Shown here one piece after another: positions 1-8,218 of a stretch of DNA of 64,000 nucleotides. Each line of letters opens with the position of its first letter. Position 1 is the first letter of the stretch. Origin of the DNA: Candidatus Heimdallarchaeota archaeon (GTDB taxonomy: Archaea > Asgardarchaeota > Heimdallarchaeia > JABLTI01). Location: the NCBI GenBank assembly GCA_019058275.1, contig JAHLVW010000066.1:230781-294780 (forward strand), in the 5' to 3' direction. A program made the translations under genes and the position numbers. The notes beneath the pieces are model-generated. The model made no database searches. It worked only from the letters and a program-made list of their open reading frames with translations, and had not been told where the DNA came from.

Positions 1-445
1 CAGTATCAACAATTTCTCTGTTCATGTTAGAAAAAAGAACTGAAAATTGAGGTTCTCTAATAAGAAATTCTCCCAGAAAATAAACCCAAAGACTATGCAA
101 AGTATGGTCCCGATAGAATGAATCAGAAGCAAAAATCAATTCTTCAAATTCTACAAATTCATTAAAATATGAAAACAATAAATCATACCCTTGCTTGTCA
201 GGATCAATGAATACCATAGCGGATTCAAATAGAATCTTCCAAAGTTCCTTAGCAGCATTTATTTTGTCATGAATGTCTTCGCTTTTTTTGAGCTCTCTAA
301 TTATCTTTGTGATACTTTTTTTAGCATCTTCTTTTCCTACAAGAAATTTAATCTGATCTTTCTTTAATAATTTTAAGTAATAATCCATAACAGTATTTTC
401 ACTTACTTGAACCAAATCTATCCCTCTAAATTTAATAGGTATCAT
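1..445 (-). CDS. Unrecognised protein, C-terminus cut by window edge
   Basis: A minus-strand frame stays open from an ATG at 445 to the left edge, giving about 148 residues with no stop. The product is acidic/helical and carries the segment RDHTLHSLWVYFLGEF near residues 115-130, whose H..H spacing recalls the first helix of HD-like proteins. That resemblance is weak and I do not assign a function. It is divergent from the SDR gene, with about 100 AT-rich bases between them that should hold both promoters. The codon use and lack of stops over 148 codons in AT-rich DNA make a real gene likely. Confidence 0.6.
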   Translation of the reverse strand, partial: MIPIKFRGIDLVQVSENTVMDYYLKLLKKDQIKFLVGKEDAKKSITKIIRELKKSEDIHDKINAAKELWKILFESAMVFIDPDKQGYDLLFSYFNEFVEFEELIFASDSFYRDHTLHSLWVYFLGEFLIREPQFSVLFSNMNREIVDT

Positions 446-548
446 TATAAATTTACTTAATCTTAAATTTCTTAATCCTTAAAGTAGATAATATATTTTA
501 TCTAGAAAATACCTCATAAAGTGTAAAATAAGTTAATAAAAGAACAAA

Positions 549-1274
549 ATGGAGAAAAGAAAATTGTCGAAAAACGAAGCTTTGAATATTGTGATTACAG
601 GAGCCTCAAGTGGAATTGGTGAAGCAATTGCCTTAGAAATGGCTAAAGACAAACACCATTTTTTTCTAACTGCTAGAAATCAAGAGCGGTTAAGTAAAGT
701 AGCGGAAAATCTGGATAAAATGGGTTGTCAAGTTCATTATGCAGTGGGTGATGTACGAGATGCAAAAGAAGTAGAGAAGATTCATTCTTATGTAGAAAAA
801 GCATTTGAAGGAAAAGTGGATGTTCTTGTTGCAAATGCAGGTGTAGGATACTTTGGTAATTTGGAAGATCTAACTGTAGAGCAATATGATTTACAATTCA
901 ACACAAATGTCAAAGGCGTTTTTCTTTGGTTGCGAAAGGTTTTACCAAATATGAAAAAACGGAATAAAGGACAAATAATTGTTTTATCATCTAATTTAGG
1001 TTTAAAGACAGATTCAAGAGCAAGTCTATACGCTGGAACAAAACATGCAGTTCAAGCAATGGTGTGGTGCTTACGTGATGAACTAAAAGGTACACATGTA
1101 AAGGCTGCTACTATAAATCCTGGTTCAGTAGATACACCTTGGTTTAATAGTAAGGATGTTGATAGAACAAAAATGCTGTTTGCAGAGGACATAGCTAAAA
1201 CCACAAGGTTAATCATAGAACAATCTGAAACTTCCAATATTGATCATATTCTACTCTTGCCAGGAAAAAGATAA
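549..1274 (+). CDS. Short-chain dehydrogenase/reductase (SDR)
   Basis: A classical SDR of 241 residues, the usual length. The NAD(P)-binding TGASSGIG lies at residues 17-24, the structural NAG at 96-98, the catalytic Ser pair at 147-148, and the YAGTK motif gives Tyr161 and Lys165; PG follows at 191-192. It should catalyse NAD(P)-dependent oxidation or reduction of a small alcohol/carbonyl in the cytosol. The substrate cannot be read from sequence. The TARN segment after beta-2 (residues 41-44) suggests NADP(H) preference, which is inference. Start is the ATG at 549. The gene stands alone and is followed by a T-rich stretch (1286-1317) that probably ends transcription. Confidence 0.9.
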   Translation: MEKRKLSKNEALNIVITGASSGIGEAIALEMAKDKHHFFLTARNQERLSKVAENLDKMGCQVHYAVGDVRDAKEVEKIHSYVEKAFEGKVDVLVANAGVGYFGNLEDLTVEQYDLQFNTNVKGVFLWLRKVLPNMKKRNKGQIIVLSSNLGLKTDSRASLYAGTKHAVQAMVWCLRDELKGTHVKAATINPGSVDTPWFNSKDVDRTKMLFAEDIAKTTRLIIEQSETSNIDHILLLPGKR

Positions 1275-1352
1275 AGAAATGAGCTATTTTTTCTTTTTTT
1301 ACTAATAATTTTTTAATCCAGTACTACTTTACAAGATTTAGCGGTTAAAGCA

Positions 1353-3293
1353 TTGATTAAAAGAAAGACATTTTCAAGTTTATTTATAATAATAATAATT
1401 CTAACCGTTAGTTTTTCTTTAGAAGATATTCAGAGTAAAATACAAGTTAAACCTTATAGAAATACATTTGATAAACAAACAACAAAAGAATGGACTTGTA
1501 TGATCTATTGTTATGCGGATACTCGATTATCATCAATACAAGATCCACAGGATAATAGTTTGAATAAGCTTTTTCTAGTCATGTATGATTCATTGTATGA
1601 TTTACCTTCCCGTTTGCAAGCAGATTCTGAAACTGACATGAACATTATTGTACTATTTGATTATCCTTATACTCAAGCAAACCCATTTGGAGATGCTGAA
1701 ATTTATGAAGTAACATCAAGTGAGGTCAATAAGGTTGCAGATTTGGGTGCAAAAAATATGAGTTCATGGACAGTATTGAGGGATTTCATAAGCTACTGTA
1801 AAACAAATTACCCAGCATACCATTACTCAATAAATTTAGTCGATCATGGACATGGGTACGCAGGCTTCTGTTATGACTACCATGCTTCCCATCCTTATTG
1901 GGATTATGCTCTCGGTGATTGTTTAGAAGTTTCAGAATTAGAACTTGCTTTATCTTTGGAAGGAGGGGTTGATGTACTATTCTTAGATACTTGCTCTGGT
2001 GGTTCCTTTGAAGTTGCTTGGCAATTGTATGAAGAAGTTGATTATATGGTAGCTGGTGAAACAGTTCAAGGTTATGTTGCTTTATGTCATTTTGTTGATA
2101 TATATTCACAGCTAAGCCATGACACAAGTTCTACTCCTATAAAATTAGCTCAAATAGGGTTTAATTCTGCGAAATTTATCAATTATTATTCGCTAGTACT
2201 GGATCCGACTCATAACAATGTTGATTCCTGGGGATCTGTCACGATGTACTCTTTGAATAGATTTGAATCGTTTACAGGCGGTCCCAGTTTTAAACCGTTA
2301 TTTGAAGAGCTTACAACGGAGTTGTCTTATGAATTAATGATAAATAAAACAACCGCTTTTGAATTATTTAGTAATATTAAAGGAAATCTAACAACTTCTG
2401 GATTATCTTCCAATTCACTCATGGTTGATCTTTATAATTTTCTAGAAGTCATAATAGATTTCACTGGGCAATTTAATAACACAATTATTGAAACGAAGGT
2501 TGTTCAAGTGAAAAACCTTCTTGAACCAGGTCCTAGGTATATCATTCATGATAACTGGGTTTATTCTGAAACTGCTTTACCAGACATTCATGGTTTTTCT
2601 ATATGCTTCCCTGATTCCCTTAATTTATATCAAGGATATCTCTATCCTAATTTTTATGAAGATCTTAATATCTCAGCTGATACCTATTGGGATGATTTCA
2701 TTTTCAGTCTCTTCCCTCACAATTATACTAACTTCCTCAATCCTCCCCATCTTGAATTTTATGAATTCTATCTTAACTTGATAGACCCTGTAGTTGCTCT
2801 TCATATCTATATTTATCTTGGAGATGAAATGTACCATGTTGGACTGAAAGATTCGTTAGATTTCGGAATGGGTATTGATATTGGACTAGATAAAGCTCAG
2901 TTTATGGATGACTTACTCTTTGGAAATTCATACGTTAGAATCCCAACAGCAAGTTTTCAATTTGGTGCCAAGAAAAGTTTAGACGAAACTGTTACAATGC
3001 AAGTTGTTATTAATGCAACTGGTTCTCCAACAGCAACTCAATTGGTCAATTTGACAGTAAACCATGTTAAAGATGATAAGGTTGTGTGGCACGCAAACCA
3101 AGTCACTGATTTTGAGGTAGGACAAATCATTGAATGTAATGTTACAACTGATGATGAAATAACTGATTTTGAAAAGACAGATGCATCACCAACTAAGAAA
3201 TTTGAATTCGAACCAGAAATTACCATAATTACTGTTACTACATCAATTGTGCTGTTAATAGTATTAGATAGGAGAAGAAAAAAGATCAATTGA
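1353..3293 (+). CDS. Clostripain-like (C11) cysteine peptidase, surface anchored
   Basis: A 646-residue protein starting at TTG 1353. Residues 5-22 form a hydrophobic signal segment after KRK, so the bulk is exported. The C11-type catalytic pair is visible: DHGHG with His165 and FLDTCSGGSF with Cys214, spaced as in clostripain/gingipain-type caspase-fold peptidases. A C-terminal hydrophobic helix (about residues 622-638) followed by DRRRKK anchors it in the membrane with a cytosolic basic tail. It likely cleaves extracellular peptides, probably after Lys/Arg in keeping with the family. Between the peptidase core and the anchor lie about 150 residues rich in beta strands. No pro-peptide processing site was identified. 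Confidence 0.85.
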   Translation: MIKRKTFSSLFIIIIILTVSFSLEDIQSKIQVKPYRNTFDKQTTKEWTCMIYCYADTRLSSIQDPQDNSLNKLFLVMYDSLYDLPSRLQADSETDMNIIVLFDYPYTQANPFGDAEIYEVTSSEVNKVADLGAKNMSSWTVLRDFISYCKTNYPAYHYSINLVDHGHGYAGFCYDYHASHPYWDYALGDCLEVSELELALSLEGGVDVLFLDTCSGGSFEVAWQLYEEVDYMVAGETVQGYVALCHFVDIYSQLSHDTSSTPIKLAQIGFNSAKFINYYSLVLDPTHNNVDSWGSVTMYSLNRFESFTGGPSFKPLFEELTTELSYELMINKTTAFELFSNIKGNLTTSGLSSNSLMVDLYNFLEVIIDFTGQFNNTIIETKVVQVKNLLEPGPRYIIHDNWVYSETALPDIHGFSICFPDSLNLYQGYLYPNFYEDLNISADTYWDDFIFSLFPHNYTNFLNPPHLEFYEFYLNLIDPVVALHIYIYLGDEMYHVGLKDSLDFGMGIDIGLDKAQFMDDLLFGNSYVRIPTASFQFGAKKSLDETVTMQVVINATGSPTATQLVNLTVNHVKDDKVVWHANQVTDFEVGQIIECNVTTDDEITDFEKTDASPTKKFEFEPEITIITVTTSIVLLIVLDRRRKKIN

Positions 3294-3460
3294 AAGAATG
3301 TGTGAAGTCTGCCATAAATCAAAAAGTCAAGGAACACTATGCTACGTGTTTATATTCAAAACGTTTAATTAGAAAAAACGTTATTTGTTTAAAGGAAAAT
3401 ATCTAAATTTAGATTTGCAAATATTTGAAGGATAAAATTGCTTGGAGCGGGTAATTTATC

Positions 3461-4207
3461 ATGAATAAAAAGAAAAAAACAAGTAAAAAGAAATCTACAA
3501 GTAAGAAAGATACAGCTAAGAAAACAACACCAAGCAAAAAGAAAACAACTGCGAAACCAAAAACAAAATCACATAAAGCAGAAGAACTAGAGGGAGTTGA
3601 TGATTCACTTCTTCTTGATGGAATAACATATATTGAACAAAATAAAATGGAAGCTGCTCTCGAGTGCTTCGAAGATTTTTCAAAGGAATATCCCGGTAGT
3701 CATTTTGGCTGGTACTATCAAGGGTATACAAAAATGCTTCAAGATAAGAAGAAGGATGCTGTGAAAAATTTCAAGAAAGCAACCAAAATAAACAAAGCTT
3801 TCCTTCCAAGTCTCTATTATCAAGGATTAATAGAATTCGAAAACAGTAATTTTGAAAAAGCCTTGTCAATCTTTGACGGTATCATGGAGAATTTTAATAT
3901 TGATGTATTAAAGGAAAGTAATTTTAATATTCCTTATTTCATAGCAATAAGCCATCACTATTTGGGGAATCTACAAAGAGCCGAAGAGTACTTTATGTTT
4001 GCATATAACTTATCACCAGATGATCCTGTAATTTTATATTATAAAGGATTCAATGAATTAGCAATGAGAAATTATAACTATGCTATGGAGACTTTCAAGA
4101 ACTTGTTACATATTGATATAAACAACCTAAACTTCTGGGACTTGATAAAGGGTTATAGCTACTATTATCACCAACATGAGGATAAGAAGAAACAAGAGGA
4201 ACAATAG
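3461..4207 (+). CDS. TPR-repeat protein with lysine-rich N-terminal tail
   Basis: A 248-residue cytosolic protein. Residues 1-45 are almost only Lys, Ser, Thr, Ala and Pro, a flexible basic tail that could bind nucleic acid or acidic partners (inference). From about residue 55 to 240 there are TPR-like helix pairs with recurrent A..CF..F, YQG and YKG positions and aromatic/Ala spacing typical of 34-residue repeats. No enzymatic motif. The start ATG has GGAGCGGG upstream (about 3445-3452). It probably works as an adaptor; the downstream 152-residue gene and phosphoesterase lie on the same strand and may form a loose unit with it. Confidence 0.75.
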   Translation: MNKKKKTSKKKSTSKKDTAKKTTPSKKKTTAKPKTKSHKAEELEGVDDSLLLDGITYIEQNKMEAALECFEDFSKEYPGSHFGWYYQGYTKMLQDKKKDAVKNFKKATKINKAFLPSLYYQGLIEFENSNFEKALSIFDGIMENFNIDVLKESNFNIPYFIAISHHYLGNLQRAEEYFMFAYNLSPDDPVILYYKGFNELAMRNYNYAMETFKNLLHIDINNLNFWDLIKGYSYYYHQHEDKKKQEEQ

Positions 4208-4268
4208 AAGAAACTACGAAATAGCATATTAATTCTCCTCTTTTATCTTTGAAAAATCCAATGGTGAT

Positions 4269-4727
4269 TTGAATATGGAGATTGAAGAGCTAGAAATTAA
4301 GATAAAGCAATCTGTAAAGAAGCTAATTTTTATTATTGGTGACGATCTGAAAAAGAAGGCAGATTTCTTCAAGGATTTTGCTCAAAAAGAAAATTACTCA
4401 TTTCTAACTTTTCAAGAATTAATGTTCGCATTAACAACAATCGAAGGTGATTTTGCTGATTTTCCTTCAATTAGAGATCAATTAATTGTTTTGATTACTG
4501 CTTTAATAAGTAAAGAAAAAACAAAAGGGGTAATAATCGATCAATTTGATTTTGATATAATAATTAAATTCCAAGTTCAAATTAGACTTCTTCAAGAATT
4601 TAAGAGATATCCAAAAGATCCAACCGCAAAAGGAAAACTAATTTTAATCAATTATGGTAAACCGTTAGAAGACATGTTTGAATCTGAATTTATTAATAGC
4701 TGTTCAGTTATTAGATTGCAAATATAA
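4269..4727 (+). CDS. Hypothetical protein of 152 residues
   Basis: I do not recognise this family. The frame begins at TTG 4269, with an ATG two codons later at 4275, and ends 35 bases before the TTG start of the next gene. The protein has alternating beta/alpha pattern: a hydrophobic strand LIFIIGD near residue 19, another VIIDQFD near 90 and LILINYG near 126, as in Rossmann or P-loop folds, but no Walker A lysine is present. It could be a degenerate nucleotide-kinase-like fold. It is probably cotranscribed with the metallophosphoesterase. Confidence 0.55.
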   Translation: MNMEIEELEIKIKQSVKKLIFIIGDDLKKKADFFKDFAQKENYSFLTFQELMFALTTIEGDFADFPSIRDQLIVLITALISKEKTKGVIIDQFDFDIIIKFQVQIRLLQEFKRYPKDPTAKGKLILINYGKPLEDMFESEFINSCSVIRLQI

Positions 4728-4761
4728 AAGACATTTATTCAGATTTCAAGGTGGATTTCAT

Positions 4762-6789
4762 TTGTCTAACGTAAAAGAAACTATAACAGACTTCACTACA
4801 GAAGAAAGAATTATTTTAGAATTAATAGGACAGCTATCAAGGAAACATCAAGACAAAATAAGAAACCACTATCTGAAAGAGAAAAAAATCAAGCTTAAAA
4901 AACGAAAACTAAAAGAAAAGTTCCTTAAAAAAAAGAAAGGAAAAAAACTAACTGAAAAGGAAAGAATTAGGTTTCAACTAATACCTGCAGTTCTTTCACA
5001 GGCACTAACCAAAGGTATTCCTATAAGGGAACCCAAAAGAAAGAAAAGTAGTCGTGAAGAATTAAAACCATTACTTTTTGAAGTTGAAGATAAACTGCGT
5101 TCTGATGAAAAGCTGCTAAAAAGAAGCAGCTTTACAAACCTTGATTTGGATTTAACTTTTGATAAGATATATCTGCAACGATTAGATACTAATAATAGTA
5201 AAATTCTGGTTAAACTGTTCGTTGATTGGGGATACTTGAATGAAAATAAACTTCATCTATTTATTGATTCAAATAAGGATGAAATCGCTGATTGTCAGAT
5301 AGTTGTGATTGATAAAAATACAAAATTAGTTGACATATATCCACTAAGACACATTTCAAAATTAATCGTTGATAAAGAAGAATCAGCTAATTCGTTATTT
5401 GTTGGTCAGATAGATGGTCTAGTGCCAGATGAAAAATACAAATATCGCATTGAATGTTATAAAAAATCTGATGGAAAGCTCTTTGCTGGAACCCAATTCA
5501 AAGAATTCCGAACCTCGTTCAATTTAAATGAACAAAATAAACCACTATTTTTCAGTATTAGTTCGGATTTACATAGTGGTCGTAATGGTGGATTTATGAG
5601 AGGAAATGTTAAAAGTTCTAAAATTAGTGGCAATCTTGATTTAAATAGAGTTTTTACAAGCATTGCTAAAACTGAAAATAAAGTCACTTTTGATATGGGA
5701 TATTCATTAGCAATTGCAACAGGTGATTTAACGGAAAACGCATCCTATAGTGAATATTGGGCTGATCTCTTCAAAAGATGTTCCATTTTGTGGGATCATG
5801 TTCCACTTTTAACAAGTATAGGTAACCATGATTACTATTGCGGTGGAAAAGGAAAAGGAAATATGATAGGCGGTTTAGAAGAAGATTGTCGTTATTGGCA
5901 CAAATATATAACAAATCCTGTCTCTAGTTCAGGAAGTTTACTGGGTCATTGGTACTCTTTGGATCAAGGTAATATTCATGCTGTATTTTTAGATAGTAAT
6001 GGAACCGGCTGGGGTAAATACGAAATTGATTGTACAACAGAACAATGGCACTGGTTAGAAAATGACTTGAGGATTTGGCATAAAAGGGTCAATAAAGGTG
6101 AGAAAGTTCCTCAATTCTGTTTTGTTTTCTTACATTCAGCTATTATGAGCTTGGGTTTTTGGGGTCGAGGTTTCAATAGTGGTAATGATGAAAAGGCGCA
6201 ATCATATCTCACACCACTCTTTAGAAAATATGGTGTTGATATGGTATTCTGCGGACATGATCATATATATCAAAGATCAAATTGGATGGGAACACTGTAT
6301 CTAGAAAATGGACGACATGGTGGATCAACAAGACCATACTTTTTCTGGAAAAAAAGGAGAGCAGTATATGATATAGAAAGAATTTGTGAGGATTGGAACA
6401 CAAGAATTTACACAACAATTTATGTTCCTCCAAATGCTAAACACCTAACTAGTAATGATAATATAAAAATGAAAAATTTCAAAGAAAAAGCTAGAGAGGA
6501 ACTATTGTCACAACCACTTGCTAGTAATTTCTTTTTTGGTGTAAGAAGCAGCAATCAAGAAATTGGTAGATTATTTGATGAAAACTCAAAACAGAAAGAG
6601 AAACTTATTGATGAACTTATTTTGACAAAATTAGTTGACCATGTATGGTTAAGAGCATATGCTGTAGAAGAAAACTATAAACCAGAATTTCGAGAAATCA
6701 TCGATTCGATTTTTGTTAAAGCAAAAAACACAACTGAAGTTAATCAAATAAAAAATAAAATTGTTTGTCCTGAGAAAGTTGTTGAATGA
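4762..6789 (+). CDS. Calcineurin-like metallophosphoesterase, purple acid phosphatase-like
   Basis: A 675-residue protein. I start it at TTG 4762 because AAGGTGGA (4748-4755) sits seven bases ahead; an upstream ATG at 4678 in frame overlaps the previous gene and lacks a ribosome site. Metal-binding motifs follow the family order: SSDLH at residues 267-271, ATGDLTEN near 319, GNHDYY at 354, LHS at 457-459 and CGHDH at 497-501. About 130 residues ahead of the catalytic domain look like a fibronectin-type strand region as in purple acid phosphatases. The first 100 residues are very Lys/Arg rich with coiled segments, and there is no signal peptide, so it is probably cytosolic and may bind nucleic acid or membranes. 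The exact phosphoester substrate is unknown. Confidence 0.85.
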   Translation: MSNVKETITDFTTEERIILELIGQLSRKHQDKIRNHYLKEKKIKLKKRKLKEKFLKKKKGKKLTEKERIRFQLIPAVLSQALTKGIPIREPKRKKSSREELKPLLFEVEDKLRSDEKLLKRSSFTNLDLDLTFDKIYLQRLDTNNSKILVKLFVDWGYLNENKLHLFIDSNKDEIADCQIVVIDKNTKLVDIYPLRHISKLIVDKEESANSLFVGQIDGLVPDEKYKYRIECYKKSDGKLFAGTQFKEFRTSFNLNEQNKPLFFSISSDLHSGRNGGFMRGNVKSSKISGNLDLNRVFTSIAKTENKVTFDMGYSLAIATGDLTENASYSEYWADLFKRCSILWDHVPLLTSIGNHDYYCGGKGKGNMIGGLEEDCRYWHKYITNPVSSSGSLLGHWYSLDQGNIHAVFLDSNGTGWGKYEIDCTTEQWHWLENDLRIWHKRVNKGEKVPQFCFVFLHSAIMSLGFWGRGFNSGNDEKAQSYLTPLFRKYGVDMVFCGHDHIYQRSNWMGTLYLENGRHGGSTRPYFFWKKRRAVYDIERICEDWNTRIYTTIYVPPNAKHLTSNDNIKMKNFKEKAREELLSQPLASNFFFGVRSSNQEIGRLFDENSKQKEKLIDELILTKLVDHVWLRAYAVEENYKPEFREIIDSIFVKAKNTTEVNQIKNKIVCPEKVVE

Positions 6790-6910
6790 AAAATTGAGTT
6801 CTTTTCTAAAAAGCGAAATCATTGACATATAAAAACTAAAATTTACTTTTTAGAGGAAACTTTAAAGCAAGAAAAAACAAATTAGACCACAATTAGTCAT
6901 ACTTTTTTGG

Positions 6911-8200
6911 GTGTGCGATTTGACCGATATTAAGAAGAAATTACTGATATCAGAGGATAGACTAAAAGCTATCAATGATTTTTTGATAAAAGAAGACAAT
7001 CCATTGATAGATGAACTTATTGCCGTCGTAGAGAAACATGGCGGTGTGGATGAAATTAATAAGAAAGCAGCAGAAGCTCGTAATGTTGATAGTTTATTAG
7101 CTCGCTTAGATAAGAAAGAACCAAAATATGTTAAAGATCTTACTTGGTTAGTCGAGCAACGAGATAATGATGCTTTTATCAGTATAGCTGATTATCGTCG
7201 AAAAATTCTTGGAAAAGAAGCAGATAATATTACTTTTGATGAATCATACGCTGTAACACTCGAGATTAGTGCTTGTCAATATTTCCCCTTCTTTGTCGCT
7301 CAAGCTAAACAGGCTGTAAAGAAGCAAGAGCTAATGCCTGCAAGATTCATTCGTGTTAGAAGAATGAAAGAGCAAGAAGAAGATGGAGATTTGCTTGCTA
7401 TGACAGCTGCTATGCTACTAGTTGGTGCATCTTGTGTAGAAACTTTGGATACAAAAGGAACAGCACCTGGACCAGATGGTTTGCCAGTCAATATACATCT
7501 AGGTGGTCCAGCAACCATTACCGGTTATTTCGGTGGTGTTGGTCAACCAAATGATTACGCTCTGAAATGGGTTGATGAATACCTTTACTATTATACAAAA
7601 TATGGCATCCAATCAGCATTGAATATCAATCCTGGAACAGTTATTTTAGGTTATATGCTCTATAAATTAGGAGTTGATATGGTGTATAAAATATCAGTTT
7701 TTGTGGGTAATGATAATCCATACTCTTGTTTTTGGACTCTATTAACTGCTAAGCTATTCAGTAGAGATGATGGTACAAGTCCATTAATTGGGTTTAACTT
7801 ATCTAATGCAGTTAATAATAGAACAATGGAAGTAGCAGCACAATTCCGTAAGGATTTCGGATTTGAAGATGTTGTTCGTTTTGAACATCATATCACAGAA
7901 ACATGGAAGAGTATTGTTCGTCAACCATATGATAGAACTGATGAACTTGTGGAATTAGCTAAAACTGTTAAGAATGTTAGTGCAAAACACGAAGGTGGAA
8001 AGCAAAAAATCGAAGAAACTCGAGAACATCAATCTGATATTTTGGATTATTTCAGAGAAAAAAGTGAGGTTATTGAAGCTGGTGATATGGATAATATGCT
8101 TATTAATTATCTCGATAAACACCATGCATTGAATTTCTCTGCTGATACTTTAACAAAGAATAAAATCTCTGTTTTAGCTGCCACAAATTTGCACAAATAA
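6911..8200 (+). CDS. Unrecognised 429-residue protein, partner of the aldolase-Fae gene
   Basis: I do not recognise the family. The frame begins at GTG 6911. Residues 1-90 are helical and charged; the middle (about 105-330) has regular beta/alpha alternation with glycine-rich loops such as HLGGPATITGYFGGVG near 197 and a conserved-looking NPYSCFW near 275, suggestive of a barrel enzyme; the last 90 residues are helical and acidic. It has no signal peptide or membrane segment. Only 18 bases separate its stop from the ATG of the aldolase-Fae fusion, with GGGAGAAG between, so the two are almost surely one operon and probably act on the same metabolite. It may supply or remove the keto acid used by the aldolase (inference). 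Confidence 0.7.
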   Translation: MCDLTDIKKKLLISEDRLKAINDFLIKEDNPLIDELIAVVEKHGGVDEINKKAAEARNVDSLLARLDKKEPKYVKDLTWLVEQRDNDAFISIADYRRKILGKEADNITFDESYAVTLEISACQYFPFFVAQAKQAVKKQELMPARFIRVRRMKEQEEDGDLLAMTAAMLLVGASCVETLDTKGTAPGPDGLPVNIHLGGPATITGYFGGVGQPNDYALKWVDEYLYYYTKYGIQSALNINPGTVILGYMLYKLGVDMVYKISVFVGNDNPYSCFWTLLTAKLFSRDDGTSPLIGFNLSNAVNNRTMEVAAQFRKDFGFEDVVRFEHHITETWKSIVRQPYDRTDELVELAKTVKNVSAKHEGGKQKIEETREHQSDILDYFREKSEVIEAGDMDNMLINYLDKHHALNFSADTLTKNKISVLAATNLHK

Positions 8201-8218
8201 AATGGGAGAAGATTAATC

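Noticed and set aside
3298..3372. A 24-codon frame with a CxxC pair after the C11 peptidase
   Set aside because: Only one CxxC and one further Cys, no ribosome site; not enough to support a gene.
4678..4761. Longer start (ATG 4678) for the metallophosphoesterase
   Set aside because: It overlaps the previous gene by 50 bases and has no ribosome site; TTG 4762 has AAGGTGGA at the right distance.
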